Notes: generated by a model not told the origin, from the sequence alone. Shown: positions 8,675 to 16,995, numbered from the stretch's first letter. The stretch is 21,441 nt of DNA from Proteobacteria bacterium SG_bin5 (GCA_002083475.1 LWDI01000082.1:679-22119), one strand, 5' to 3'. A program made the numbers and translations.

Positions 8675-9362
8675 AGGGCGTGATCTCCTGGCCATCCCAG
8701 GCGAACAGCTTGCCGCTGTCGCCGCTCTTCAGCCCGTCGAGCAGATCGAGCAATTGCACCGCCGCGCGATCGGGCGCGAAGAGCTGGCCGGGTCGCACAT
8801 TGGCCTGGAACGGCTTGGAAAGCCCGGTGTCGACCGTGCCAGGATGCACCGCGACCAGGATCGCCTGCGGATTGCGGCGCTTTTCCTCGATCGCCATCGT
8901 CCGGATCAGCTGGTTGAGTGCCGCCTTCGACGCGCGATAGCCGTGCCAGCCGCCCAGCCGATTGTCGCTGATGCTCCCCACCCGCGCCGAGAGCGCCGCG
9001 AACACGCTGCGGCGGTCGCGCGGCAGGATCGGCAGGAAATGTTTGGCGACGAGCGCCGGACCGATCGCGTTCACCTGGAAATTGCGCGCGAGCCAGGCGG
9101 GGTCGAGCTCTTTCAAGGCGCGCTCGGGGCCGCGCTCGCCCGCGTGCAGCAGCCCGGTCGCGACGACCACCAAATCGGGCGCGCCGGCGCGCGCGGCGTG
9201 ATCGGCGGCGGCGGCGATGCTCGCTTCGTCGGTGAGATCGAGGTGGCGCGGGCCTTGCGCGGCGCGCGCGAAGCCCATCACCGCCACGCCCTCGCTCGCC
9301 AGCGCCTCGGCGAGCGCTCCGCCGATCCCGCCGCTCGCCCCGATCACCACCGCGCGTTCCAT
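8673..9362 (-). CDS. Short-chain dehydrogenase/reductase, CsgA (C-factor)-like
   Basis: A 229-aa NAD(P)-dependent SDR. The nucleotide-binding motif GASGGIGGAL is at residues 8-17, the structural Asn is in NFQVNAIGP (Asn98), and the catalytic set is Ser125 with Tyr142-x3-Lys146 (HGYRASKAAL). The PGTVDTGLSKPF segment and the spacing match the C-factor-like SDRs found in many proteobacteria; the substrate is unknown. The ATG at 9362 is chosen because the Rossmann strand (RAVVIGAS) starts immediately after; a longer in-frame start adds 18 Arg-rich residues. It is divergent from the TPR gene. Its stop codon lies inside the end of the 8478-8674 palindrome. Confidence 0.9.
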   Translation of the reverse strand: MERAVVIGASGGIGGALAEALASEGVAVMGFARAAQGPRHLDLTDEASIAAAADHAARAGAPDLVVVATGLLHAGERGPERALKELDPAWLARNFQVNAIGPALVAKHFLPILPRDRRSVFAALSARVGSISDNRLGGWHGYRASKAALNQLIRTMAIEEKRRNPQAILVAVHPGTVDTGLSKPFQANVRPGQLFAPDRAAVQLLDLLDGLKSGDSGKLFAWDGQEITP

Positions 9363-9436
9363 CGGGCGGCGGATAGGGCAGCGCGCGCGCGTGTTCAATG
9401 CGCGTTCATTCGACAAAGGCGAGATGCGGCCATCGC

Positions 9437-9465
9437 TTGAACCCCCCAGACGCGCGGCTTATGGC
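9437..9465 (+). promoter_or_regulatory. Candidate promoter of the TPR-protein gene
   Basis: TTGAAC (9437-9442) and TATGGC (9460-9465) are separated by 17 bases, matching sigma-70 spacing, and lie 36 bases upstream of the ATG at 9502. This is the best-looking pair in the 139-bp divergent gap; it is a visual match only. Confidence 0.35.
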
Positions 9466-9501
9466 GGGCGCATCAGCGTGGGGCTTTTACAGGAGACGGA
9501 T

Positions 9502-10842
9502 ATGATGCGGATCAAGACCAAGGCCGTGCGCGCGGCGCTGCTGCTCGCCGGGGTCGGCGCGGTGCTGCAGCCGGGCATGGCGCTTGCCCAGAAGGACAAG
9601 AAGGGCGCCGAGGCCGCCCCCAAGATTCAGCTGAGCGATGGTTTCCGCAAGGTCGCGCAGCCCGCGCAAACCGCGCTCCAGGCGAAGAAATGGGCCGAGG
9701 CCGAGCCGCTCGTCGCCGCCGCCGAAGCCGCCGCCAAGACCGATGACGACAAATTCTACGCCCAGCAATTCCGCCTGCAGCTCATCGATGGCCAGCTGGT
9801 CGAGCGCGCGAACGGCGATGCCAATGTCTATGCGCAGGGTGAAGCCGCGCTCGTCGGCCCGCTCGACGCGCTGATCGCCAACCCCAAGCTGCCGCAAGAC
9901 GCGCGCGCGCGCTTCCTCTACAAGCGCGGGCAGATCGAATATGGCGCCAAGCGCTATAAGGAAGCGATCGGCTTTTTCGATCGCGCGCGCGAAGCCGGCT
10001 TCAGCGACCGCAATCTGACGCTCAACATCGCCCAGGCGCGCGCCGAAAGCGGCGATCTGACGGGGGCGGCGACCGCGATCCGCACCGCGATCGACGCGGA
10101 AAAAGCCGCCGGGCGCAAGGCGCCGCTCGAATGGTATCGCTATGCGCGCAGCAAGGTCGCCCAGGCCAAGCTCAACGCGCAAGTCAACGAATGGTCGCTG
10201 CTGATCGTGAAGGATTACCCCACCGCCAAACATTGGCGCGAGGCGGTGCTGCTTTACGGCTTCAACGGCGCGGCTTCGCCCCAGCTCGACAAGCGCGCGA
10301 AGATCGATCTGTGGCGATTGCTGCGGGTGAACAAGGCGCTCGCCGATCAGGGCGATTATATCGAATATGCCGGCGATCTGGGCGATGTCGGCCTCGGCGC
10401 CGAGGCCAAGGCGGTGATCGACGAAGGCCGCGCGGCGGGCAAGATCCCGGCGAGCTCGGGCCCCGCCAACATGGTCTATAGCGACGCCCAAAAGCAAATC
10501 GCGAGCGACGGCCCGATCGAGGGGCTCGCCAAGCGCGCGCAGGCGGCACCCAATGGCGGCCCGGCGGCGGCGACGGGCGATCTCGCGCTCGGCACCGGCA
10601 ATTATGCGCGCGCGATCGAGCTCTACAAGCTCGCGCTGAGCAAGGGTGGGGTGAAGGTCGACGAGGTCAACACCCACCTCGCGATGGCGCAGGCGCTGTC
10701 GGGGGACAAGGCGAGCGCCAAGGCGACCTTCGCGCTGGTGAAGACGCCGCCGCGCTCGGACATCGCGGGCTATTGGGTGGCATGGCTCGATCAAGCCGGC
10801 CCGACGACTCAGGGCGATCCCGCCGACGCCGCTGGTCAATGA
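9502..10842 (+). CDS. Secreted TPR-repeat protein
   Basis: A 446-aa protein with a Sec signal peptide (MMRIKTKAVR, then a hydrophobic core, then MALA cut before Gln30). The mature protein is almost all alpha-helical, with tetratricopeptide-like pairs: ARFLYKRGQIEYGAKRYKEA is a good TPR match, and LALGTGNYARAIELYKLALS near the C-terminus is another; the stretch between is more divergent. It is probably a periplasmic scaffold, but no partner is shown. AGGAGA (9491-9496) supports the ATG at 9502 or the adjacent ATG at 9505. It is flanked by a divergent SDR gene and a convergent Lrp gene, so it is likely monocistronic. A GC-rich hairpin follows the stop. Confidence 0.85.
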   Translation: MMRIKTKAVRAALLLAGVGAVLQPGMALAQKDKKGAEAAPKIQLSDGFRKVAQPAQTALQAKKWAEAEPLVAAAEAAAKTDDDKFYAQQFRLQLIDGQLVERANGDANVYAQGEAALVGPLDALIANPKLPQDARARFLYKRGQIEYGAKRYKEAIGFFDRAREAGFSDRNLTLNIAQARAESGDLTGAATAIRTAIDAEKAAGRKAPLEWYRYARSKVAQAKLNAQVNEWSLLIVKDYPTAKHWREAVLLYGFNGAASPQLDKRAKIDLWRLLRVNKALADQGDYIEYAGDLGDVGLGAEAKAVIDEGRAAGKIPASSGPANMVYSDAQKQIASDGPIEGLAKRAQAAPNGGPAAATGDLALGTGNYARAIELYKLALSKGGVKVDEVNTHLAMAQALSGDKASAKATFALVKTPPRSDIAGYWVAWLDQAGPTTQGDPADAAGQ

Positions 10843-10872
10843 GCGCGCCGGGGGCGGTGTGCCTCGGCGCGC
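10843..10872. terminator. GC-rich hairpin between convergent genes
   Basis: GCGCGCCG (10843-10850) and CGGCGCGC (10865-10872) form an eight-base perfect stem directly after the TGA of the TPR gene and 16 bases before the stop of the convergent Lrp gene. No U-tract is seen on either strand. Confidence 0.4.
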
Positions 10873-10887
10873 CGCCCTGGCGATGCG

Positions 10888-11355
10888 TCACGCCTCGGCG
10901 ACCGGAATCCCCGGCAGCGCCTTGGTCGTGCGGATGGTGAGCGAGGTCTTGACGCTCGCGACATTGGGCGCGGTCGTCAAATGCGTGGTCAAAATGTCCT
11001 GAAACGCCTTCAGGTCGCCCGCCACGATTTTCAGGATGAAGTCGATCTCGCCGTTCAGCATATGGCATTCGCGGATCTCGGGAATCGCGCGGACATGCGC
11101 TTCGAACGCGGCGAGATCGGCCTCGGCCTGGCTTTTGAGCGAGACCATCGCGAACACGGTGATCGGATAGCCCAGGATCGCGGGATCGAGCGCCGCGTGA
11201 TAGCCGCGGATCGCGCCCATTTCCTCGAGCGCGCGCACCCGGCGCAGGCACGGCGGCGCGGTGAGCCCCACCCGCTCGGCGAGGTCGACATTGGTCATGC
11301 GACCATCTTCTTGCAACAGATTAAGAATTTGCCGGTCGATCCGGTCGAACACCAT
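10888..11355 (-). CDS. Lrp/AsnC family transcriptional regulator
   Basis: A 155-aa feast/famine regulator. It has an N-terminal winged helix (FDRIDRQILNLLQEDGRMTN, then DLAERVGLTAPPCLRRVRAL as recognition helix, residues about 3-50) and a C-terminal RAM domain (about 65-150) with the ligand-loop pattern EIRECHMLNGEIDFILKI. Family members bind amino acids and wrap DNA as octamers. The AsnC-type EGR... is replaced by EMGAIRGYHAALDP, normal for Lrp. The ATG at 11355 is used because family members start a few residues before the FDxxDxxIL motif, and GAAAGGG lies about eight bases upstream. It is divergent from the kinase/deacetylase unit across 203 bp, so it may regulate that unit or itself; no operator could be proven. 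Confidence 0.93.
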   Translation of the reverse strand: MVFDRIDRQILNLLQEDGRMTNVDLAERVGLTAPPCLRRVRALEEMGAIRGYHAALDPAILGYPITVFAMVSLKSQAEADLAAFEAHVRAIPEIRECHMLNGEIDFILKIVAGDLKAFQDILTTHLTTAPNVASVKTSLTIRTTKALPGIPVAEA

Positions 11356-11494
11356 CGCGAAGCCCTTTCGGCACATAGCCTGTAATATTTTCGGCGTGAA
11401 CAGGGGCTTCCCTATAAGATAGTTGCCGGGAAGCGCAATCGTCCCACAATGCGACGCGCCAAAAAGAGCGGTTCCCCTGGCACCTTTCGCGCGG

Positions 11495-11509
11495 TTAAGA
11501 ATTCGTTAC
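11495..11509 (+). promoter_or_regulatory. Possible CtrA-type box upstream of the kinase-like gene
   Basis: TTAA - seven bases - TTAC, one mismatch from the alphaproteobacterial CtrA consensus TTAA-N7-TTAA. It lies inside a near-palindrome centred on GAATTC (11493-11510) and 50 bases upstream of the GTG start. A chance match to such a short pattern is possible, though TTAA is scarce in this GC-rich DNA. Confidence 0.35.
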
Positions 11510-11558
11510 CAAGGGCTTCGCGCCCGATCATCGCGGCCGCGCAACGAGCAAGGGGAAA

Positions 11559-13412
11559 GTGCGCTTCAACGACAGCCTGGAGACGGTGCTCGCCGCCGAT
11601 GTTTCGACCCCGGTCGGGGCCGAACTCGCCTGGCGCCAGCTCGTCGATCTGGTCGGTCGGCGTCGTGCCGAGGCGAGCGAGCGGGCGATGGCGACGCTGT
11701 CGGCGTTACGCCCCCGCGTCTCGGCGGCGGCGCGCGCCGCGGCGGCGCGCGCGATCGCCTTCGCCGATCCGCCCGCGCCGCTCGTGCGGCTGATCGCGCA
11801 GGAATCGATCGGCGTCGCCGCGCCGGTGCTGCGCAGCGCGCGGCTGAGCGACGCGGAATGGCGCGCGCTGCTCCCCGAACTCTCCTCGGCGGCGCGCGCG
11901 GTGCTGCGCCATCGGCGCGATTTGAGCCCCGGGGTGGCCGAGGCGCTCGCCGCTTATGGCTCGGTCGATTTCGTGCTGGGGGCGAGCGCGGCCGCGCGCG
12001 CCGCGGCGGTCACCCCGCCGACTCCACCGCCGCCGACGCGTCGCCCCGAATGGCGCGATCTGCTCGGCGCGATCGAGCAAGTGCCGAGCGAACCCGCGCT
12101 CGAAGCCGCGCCGCTGCCGGCGCTGCCGCCCGAGCCCCTCGACGCCGCGCCCGCGCCGCCGCCCGAGACGGTCGAACCAGTGCTCGCGCCCGACCTGCCG
12201 AGCGAAACCGATTTCGCGAGCTTCGCGAGCATCGCCGCGAGCCTGCCGGCGGTGCAGGCGGCGTTGCGCCGCCAGCAAGCGCCCGATCCCGATCCCGCGC
12301 CCAACGGCCCCTTTCCGATCGCCGACGTCGTCGCCCGGATCGACGCCTTTCAGCGCCAGCGCGAGGCCAATCCCGCGCCCACCCCGCGCGCGCCGCCGCA
12401 AGGGTTCCATTTCGAAACCGACGCGAGCGGGACGATTCGCTGGGTCGATGGGGCGGAGCGCACCGCGCTCGTCGGCGTGTCGCTCGATTATGGCGCGGGG
12501 GCGGCGGCGGCGGTCGATGGCGTGGCGAGCGGGGCGTTCCGGCGCCGCGCCCGGTTCGAGGATGCGCGGCTGGTGATCGCCGGGCGCGGCGAGCTGGCGG
12601 GGGCGTGGCGGATTTCGGGCGTTCCCGTGTTCGATCGCGCGAGCGGGCGCTTCACCGGCTATCGCGGTGCCGCGCGCCGCCCGCGCTTCGACGAGGCCGC
12701 CGAGCCGATCGCCCCGCCGCACGATTCGCTGCGCGCGCTGGTGCATGAGCTGCGCACCCCGACCAACGCGATCGCCGGCTTCGCCGAGATGATCGAGGGC
12801 GAGATGATCGGCCCCGTGCCCGCGCCCTATCGCGGCTATGCGGCGACGATCGTCGATCAGGCGCGCGCGCTGCTCGGCGCGATCGAGGATCTCGACACCG
12901 CCGCGCGGATCGAGGCGAGCGCGCTCGAACTGCGCCCGGGCGAGGTCGCGCTCGCGCCGCTCGTCACGCGGTTGCTCGCCGATCTCGCGCCGCTCGCCGA
13001 GCTGCGCGGGGCGACGACGGCGTTTCATGCCGCGCCCGATCTCACCGCGCGCGCGGACGATCGCGCGCTCGAGCGGCTGCTCGGGCGGCTGCTCGCGGTG
13101 CTGGTCTCGGCGCTCGGCCGGGGCGAGACCTTGGTGATCGAGGCGCGGCGGGAAGAGGCCGAGCTGGTGCTCGATTGCACCCGCCCCGCCGGGCTCGCGC
13201 GCGACGAGAGCGGCGCGGAGCCGGGGGCGGGCGCCGATGCCGAGGCCGAGGCGGCGGCGGGCGTGCCGCTGCTCGGCACCGGCTTCGCGCTGCGCCTGGC
13301 GCGCAATCTCGCGCGCGAGCTGGGCGGGGCGCTGCTGTTCGAGCCGGCGCGCTTGACTTTGCGCCTGCCCGCGGCCTTTGCTGCGTCGATGGGGCAGGCT
13401 TCGATCAACTAA
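11559..13412 (+). CDS. Histidine-kinase-like sensor protein with degenerate ATPase domain
   Basis: A 617-aa protein without transmembrane segments. In order: an Ala-rich helical N-terminal domain (1-145); a Pro-rich linker (about 150-215); a PAS-like domain (about 283-373, starting FHFETDASGTIRW); an HisKA dimerisation helix with phosphorylatable His396 in LVHELRTPTNAIAGFAEMI; and a C-terminal ATPase-like region (about 470-605). The last keeps a G2-like GTGFALRLARNLARELGG, but the N-box reads DRALERLLGRLLAVLVSALG without the usual Asn, and the G1 D-x-G-x-G is replaced by LDCTRPAGLARDE. Autokinase activity is therefore doubtful. The start is GTG at 11559, with AGGGGAAA upstream. No response regulator is adjacent; the next gene starts four bases after its stop. 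Confidence 0.82.
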   Translation: MRFNDSLETVLAADVSTPVGAELAWRQLVDLVGRRRAEASERAMATLSALRPRVSAAARAAAARAIAFADPPAPLVRLIAQESIGVAAPVLRSARLSDAEWRALLPELSSAARAVLRHRRDLSPGVAEALAAYGSVDFVLGASAAARAAAVTPPTPPPPTRRPEWRDLLGAIEQVPSEPALEAAPLPALPPEPLDAAPAPPPETVEPVLAPDLPSETDFASFASIAASLPAVQAALRRQQAPDPDPAPNGPFPIADVVARIDAFQRQREANPAPTPRAPPQGFHFETDASGTIRWVDGAERTALVGVSLDYGAGAAAAVDGVASGAFRRRARFEDARLVIAGRGELAGAWRISGVPVFDRASGRFTGYRGAARRPRFDEAAEPIAPPHDSLRALVHELRTPTNAIAGFAEMIEGEMIGPVPAPYRGYAATIVDQARALLGAIEDLDTAARIEASALELRPGEVALAPLVTRLLADLAPLAELRGATTAFHAAPDLTARADDRALERLLGRLLAVLVSALGRGETLVIEARREEAELVLDCTRPAGLARDESGAEPGAGADAEAEAAAGVPLLGTGFALRLARNLARELGGALLFEPARLTLRLPAAFAASMGQASIN

Positions 13413-13416
13413 GCGC

Positions 13417-14415
13417 GTGGAACTGGCCGCGCCCTATCGCCCGCCGGCGGCGGGGCGCCCGGTGGTGTGGCCGGCCGCGCTCGGCCCGCGCTTCGTGCTG
13501 TTCGTCGATACCGAGGAAGAGTTCGATTGGGCCGCGCCCTTCTCGCGCGAGAGCCATGGCACGCGCGCGACTCGCGCGCTCCCCGCCGCGCATCGCCGCT
13601 TCGCCGCCTGGGGCGTGCCGATCGCTTATATGGTCGATTATCCGGTGGTGCGCGATCCTTATGCGGTCGAGGCGCTGAGCGTCGCGCTGGAGGACGGCGG
13701 CTCGACGATCGGGGCGCAGCTCCACGCTTGGGTGACCCCGCCCTTCGCCGAGCCGCTGTGCGCGCAGGCGAGCTATGCCGGCAATCTGCCGCGCGCGCTG
13801 GAGGCGGCGAAGCTCGACCGGCTGATCGAGGCGCTGCGCCAGGCGTTCGGGCGTCGCCCGCGCGCGTATCGCGCGGGGCGTTACGGCATCGGGGCGAATA
13901 CGCTCGATCTGCTCGCCGCGCGCGGGTTCGCGCTCGATAGCTCGGTGCGCGCGCGCCATGATTATCGCGGCGACGGCGGCCCCGATTTCCGCCATCTGGG
14001 GCCCGATGCCTATCGCTGCGGCCCGGGGGGCGCGCTGATCGAACTGCCGCTGACGACGGTCTTCACCGGCGCGCTGCGCGCGGGCGGCGCGGCGCTTTAT
14101 GAAGCGCTCGGGCGCGTGCCGCGCGCGCGCGGCGCCTTCGCGCGGGGCGGGCTGCTGCAGCGGGTGGCGCTGACGCCGGAAGGGATGCCGCTCGCCGCCG
14201 CCCAAGAAGCGGTGCGCGTCGCCTTGGGGGAGGGGGTGCAAGTGCTGAGCTTCGCCTTCCATTCGCCCTCGCTCGCGCCCGGCCACACGCCTTATGTGCG
14301 CGACGCGGCCGATCTCGCCGCTTTCTGGCGCTGGTGGGCGGGGATGCTGGCGCTGCTCGACGCGCGCGGGGTGAAACCGATCGGGCTCGACGCGCTGATC
14401 GACGCGGCGGGCTAA
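13417..14415 (+). CDS. NodB-like polysaccharide deacetylase family protein (WalW-like)
   Basis: A 332-aa protein. The pattern FVLFVDTEEEFDW (Asp31, Glu33) stands for the first deacetylase motif, IGAQLHAWVTPPF (His103) for the metal-histidine motif, YRAGRYGIG (151-159) for the third motif, and LSFAFHSPSL (His282) for the C-terminal histidine. These are the landmarks of the carbohydrate esterase 4-like family that removes acetyl groups from extracellular or cell-wall sugars, here in the divergent form often labelled WalW in sphingomonads. There is no signal peptide, unusual for an enzyme of extracellular glycans, so it may act on a cytoplasmic precursor. The GTG at 13417 is four bases after the kinase-like gene's stop with no Shine-Dalgarno, suggesting reinitiation. 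Confidence 0.85.
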   Translation: MELAAPYRPPAAGRPVVWPAALGPRFVLFVDTEEEFDWAAPFSRESHGTRATRALPAAHRRFAAWGVPIAYMVDYPVVRDPYAVEALSVALEDGGSTIGAQLHAWVTPPFAEPLCAQASYAGNLPRALEAAKLDRLIEALRQAFGRRPRAYRAGRYGIGANTLDLLAARGFALDSSVRARHDYRGDGGPDFRHLGPDAYRCGPGGALIELPLTTVFTGALRAGGAALYEALGRVPRARGAFARGGLLQRVALTPEGMPLAAAQEAVRVALGEGVQVLSFAFHSPSLAPGHTPYVRDAADLAAFWRWWAGMLALLDARGVKPIGLDALIDAAG

Positions 14416-14462
14416 GGGGCTTGTCTCCGCGCCACGGCCCGCTTAACCGACATCTCCCCCAA

Positions 14463-14537
14463 GGGCCTGTAGCTCAATGGTAGAGCCAGCCGCTCATAAC
14501 GGCCAGGTTGCGGGTTCGAATCCTGCCGGGCCCACCA
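14463..14537 (+). tRNA. tRNA with CAU anticodon (Met or lysidine-type Ile2)
   Basis: The cloverleaf folds by eye: acceptor GGGCCTG with CGGGCCC (one G-U), D-stem GCTC/GAGC with a short seven-base loop AATGGTA, anticodon stem AGCCG/CGGCC with an A-C mismatch at the outer pair, loop CTCATAA (anticodon CAT), T-arm GCGGG-TTCGAAT-CCTGC, discriminator A and encoded CCA. With a CAU anticodon it is either elongator Met or the Ile2 tRNA modified by TilS; I cannot decide without comparison. It is not an initiator, as the 1-72 pair G-C is formed. The CCA touches the stop codon of the convergent SDR gene. Confidence 0.93.
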
Positions 14538-15257
14538 TCACCCCTCGATCCGCTCGAAATGGCCGGTCGCGAAATCCTCGACCAGCAGCCGAACGAGCCG
14601 CGCCGCGACGACCTCCGGCGCCTTCACGCTCATCGGGTCCTCGCCCGGATAAGCGCGGGCGCGCATCTTGGTGCGGGTGGCGCCGGGGTCGAGGATCGCG
14701 GTGCGGATCTTGCTGATCTTCGCCACCTCTAGCCCATAGCATTGCACCAACACCTCGAACGCCGCCTTGGAGGCGCCATATTCGCCCCAATAAGCGCGCG
14801 GGTGCCGCGCGACCGAGGAGGTGAGCGCGATCACCCGGCCGGCGGGGCTGCGTCGCAACATCGGGTCGAACGCGGCGAGCAGTGCCGCCTGGGCGCTGAC
14901 GTTGAGCGTCATCACCCGCGCGAATTCCTTGGGGTCGATCGCCGAGACGGCGCCGAGCGTGCCGAGCATCGCCGCGTTCAGCACCAAAATGTCGAGCCGA
15001 TCCCAGCGCTGGCCGAGCGCGGTCGCGAGCCGGGCGGTGGCGTCGGGCTCGGTGAAATCGACCGGGGCGATGGTGGCGTTGCCGCCCGCCTGATAGATCG
15101 CCTCCTCGACTTCCTCGAGCCCGCCGGTGGTGCGCGCGGTGAGCACGACATGGGCGCCTTGGGCGGCGAGCGCCTTGGCGGCCTCCGCGCCGATCCCGCG
15201 GCTGGCACCGGTGACGAGGGCGATACGGTCGGTGAGGGGCTTGGCTGTGTCGATCAT
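14538..15257 (-). CDS. Short-chain dehydrogenase/reductase
   Basis: A 239-aa NAD(P)-dependent SDR of the classical type: VTGASRGIG (15-23) for cofactor binding, LVLNAAMLG (92-100, the NNAG-type motif in a modified form), Asn119 in TLNVSAQ, and a catalytic Ser147/148, Tyr160, Lys164 (GEYGASKAAF). The adenine-pocket residue follows ARTTGG, suggesting NADPH. The substrate is unknown. The ATG at 15257 is a few codons before the first beta strand. It lies downstream of purF on the same strand, with family A palindrome copy 2 between them, so co-transcription is possible but interrupted by a strong inverted repeat. Its TGA abuts the tRNA CCA end. Confidence 0.9.
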   Translation of the reverse strand: MIDTAKPLTDRIALVTGASRGIGAEAAKALAAQGAHVVLTARTTGGLEEVEEAIYQAGGNATIAPVDFTEPDATARLATALGQRWDRLDILVLNAAMLGTLGAVSAIDPKEFARVMTLNVSAQAALLAAFDPMLRRSPAGRVIALTSSVARHPRAYWGEYGASKAAFEVLVQCYGLEVAKISKIRTAILDPGATRTKMRARAYPGEDPMSVKAPEVVAARLVRLLVEDFATGHFERIEG

Positions 15258-15352
15258 CGGGCGCGGTTAGGGGAAGGGCGGGGGTTGAGCAAGTTGCCGT
15301 GTTCGGTGGCGGCGTTCGGCGTTCGGCGGCGCTGCGGTGGCGGGCCTTTATG

Positions 15353-15502
15353 GGTTCGCGCGGAGGCGCGGAGGCGCGGAGGGCACAGGGTGCCACCGTC
15401 ATTCCTGGGTTTCGCGCCGTAGGCGCCTTTTCCCTCGGGATTCGAGGCGCTTCGCGCCATTCAGCGCGCGCGCTTCCGCCGCGCCTCCGCGCGAACCCAA
15501 AG
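15353..15502. repeat. Palindromic octamer repeat, family A copy 2
   Basis: Left block (15353-15384) GGGTTCGCGCGGAGGCGCGG with three GCGCGGAG octamers; inverted right block (about 15476-15502) GCGCCTCCGCGCGAACCCAA, ending one base before the purF stop codon. The core between them has TTCGCGCCGTAGGCGCC (15411-15427) and GAGGCGCTTCGCGCC (15444-15458), the same pair and order as in copy 1. The whole element lies between purF and the downstream SDR gene; the rest of this 245-bp gap (15258-15352) shows only short GGCGTTC repeats. Confidence 0.8.
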
Positions 15503-16963
15503 CTACCCCACCCGCTCTTCGAGCAGCGCGAATTGGTCGACCGTCTCGGCATCGTCCTGGTCGGTGAGCGACGTCGGATAATCGCCGGTGAAGCAGGCGT
15601 CGCAGTGGCTCGGGCGCGCCGCCGCGCGGCCCTCTTCGCCCAGCGCCTTGTAGAGCCCGTCGATCGAGACGAACGCCAGGCTATCGGCATGGATGAAGTC
15701 GGTCATCCCGCCCACGTCCATCTTGGCGGCGAGCAATTTCGCGCGCTCGGGCGTGTCGACGCCGTAGAAGCAGCTGTGGCGCGTCGGCGGCGAAGCGATC
15801 CGCATATGGATTTCCGCCGCGCCCGCCTCGCGCATCATCTGCACGATCTTGAGGCTCGTCGTGCCGCGCACGATCGAATCGTCGATCAGCACGATCCGCT
15901 TGCCTCGGATCAGCGCGCGATTGGCATTGTGCTTCAGCTTCACGCCCAGATGGCGCACCTTGTCGCCGGGCTGGATGAAGGTGCGGCCGATATAATGCGA
16001 GCGGATGATGCCGAGCTCGAACGGGATGCCCGATTGCTGGGCATAGCCGATCGCCGCCGGCACGCCCGAATCGGGGACCGGTATCACCAAATCGGCCTCG
16101 ACCGGCGCCTCGATCGCGAGCTGCGCGCCGATCGCCTTGCGCACCGAATAGACCGAGCGATCCTCGACGATCGAATCGGGGCGCGAGAAATAGACATGTT
16201 CGAAGATGCACGGCCGCGCGCGCCGCGCGGGGAAGGGGTGGATCGAGCGATGCTCGGACCCTTGCACGATCACCAACTCCCCCGGCTCGACCGCGCGGAC
16301 GAATTCGGCGCCGACCACGTCGAGCGCGACCGTCTCGGACGCCAGGATGATCGCCTCGCCGAGCTTGCCCATCACCAGCGGGCGGATGCCGAGCGGATCG
16401 CGACAGCCGATCATCCCCTCGGGCGTCATCACGATCAGCGAATAGGCGCCTTCCACCTGCTTGAGCGCGTCGATGAACTTGTCGAGCAAGGTGCGGTAGT
16501 TGCTCGTCGCGACGAGATGGATGATCGTCTCGGTGTCGCTCGTCGATTGGAAGATCGATCCGCGCCGCACCAGCTCGCGCCGCAGCCGCATCGCATTGGA
16601 AATATTGCCGTTGTGCGCGATCGCGAAGCCGCCCGAGGCGAGATCGGCGTAGAGCGGCTGGACGTTGCGCAAAGCGGTCTCGCCGGTCGTCGAATAGCGG
16701 ACATGGCCGCAGGCGGCGGTGCCGGGCAGCGCGCGGATCACGTCGTCGCGATCGAAATTGCCCGCGACATGGCCCATCGCGCGGTGGGTGTGGAACTGAT
16801 GCCCGTCCCAGCTGGTGATGCCGGCGGCCTCCTGGCCGCGATGCTGGAGCGCGTGTAGCCCGAGCGCGACCAGCGCCGAAGCTTCGCCATCGGTGCCCGA
16901 GACACCGAAAATGCCGCACTCCTCGCGCAGCTTGTCGTTATCGAAAGGGTGAGTGATGAGCAT
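15503..16963 (-). CDS. purF: Amidophosphoribosyltransferase
   Basis: First committed enzyme of purine synthesis: PRPP plus glutamine gives phosphoribosylamine. The 486-aa protein is the Fe-S type with a propeptide: Cys16 in REECGIFGV becomes the N-terminal nucleophile after cleavage of 15 residues. The glutaminase domain has GHVRYSTTG (86-94) and AHNGNISN; the phosphoribosyltransferase domain has VLIDDSIVRGTTS (358-370). Four cluster cysteines are in place: Cys252 (RPCIFEHVYF), Cys398 (RHSCFYG), Cys454 and Cys457 (HCDACFTGDYP). The ATG at 16963 fits the known propeptide length; the longer frame would add Arg-rich sequence. GCGGGA precedes it. It is divergent from hisI. Confidence 0.97.
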   Translation of the reverse strand: MLITHPFDNDKLREECGIFGVSGTDGEASALVALGLHALQHRGQEAAGITSWDGHQFHTHRAMGHVAGNFDRDDVIRALPGTAACGHVRYSTTGETALRNVQPLYADLASGGFAIAHNGNISNAMRLRRELVRRGSIFQSTSDTETIIHLVATSNYRTLLDKFIDALKQVEGAYSLIVMTPEGMIGCRDPLGIRPLVMGKLGEAIILASETVALDVVGAEFVRAVEPGELVIVQGSEHRSIHPFPARRARPCIFEHVYFSRPDSIVEDRSVYSVRKAIGAQLAIEAPVEADLVIPVPDSGVPAAIGYAQQSGIPFELGIIRSHYIGRTFIQPGDKVRHLGVKLKHNANRALIRGKRIVLIDDSIVRGTTSLKIVQMMREAGAAEIHMRIASPPTRHSCFYGVDTPERAKLLAAKMDVGGMTDFIHADSLAFVSIDGLYKALGEEGRAAARPSHCDACFTGDYPTSLTDQDDAETVDQFALLEERVG

Positions 16964-16995
16964 CGAATCCCGCTCGCGCCGCCGCCTGCGCCGGG

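Noticed and set aside
13378..13416. Start of the deacetylase at TTG 13378, overlapping the kinase-like gene
   Set aside because: The added residues are Arg-rich and just mirror the kinase C-terminus in another frame; GTG 13417 right after the stop is more economical, although neither has a clear ribosome binding site.
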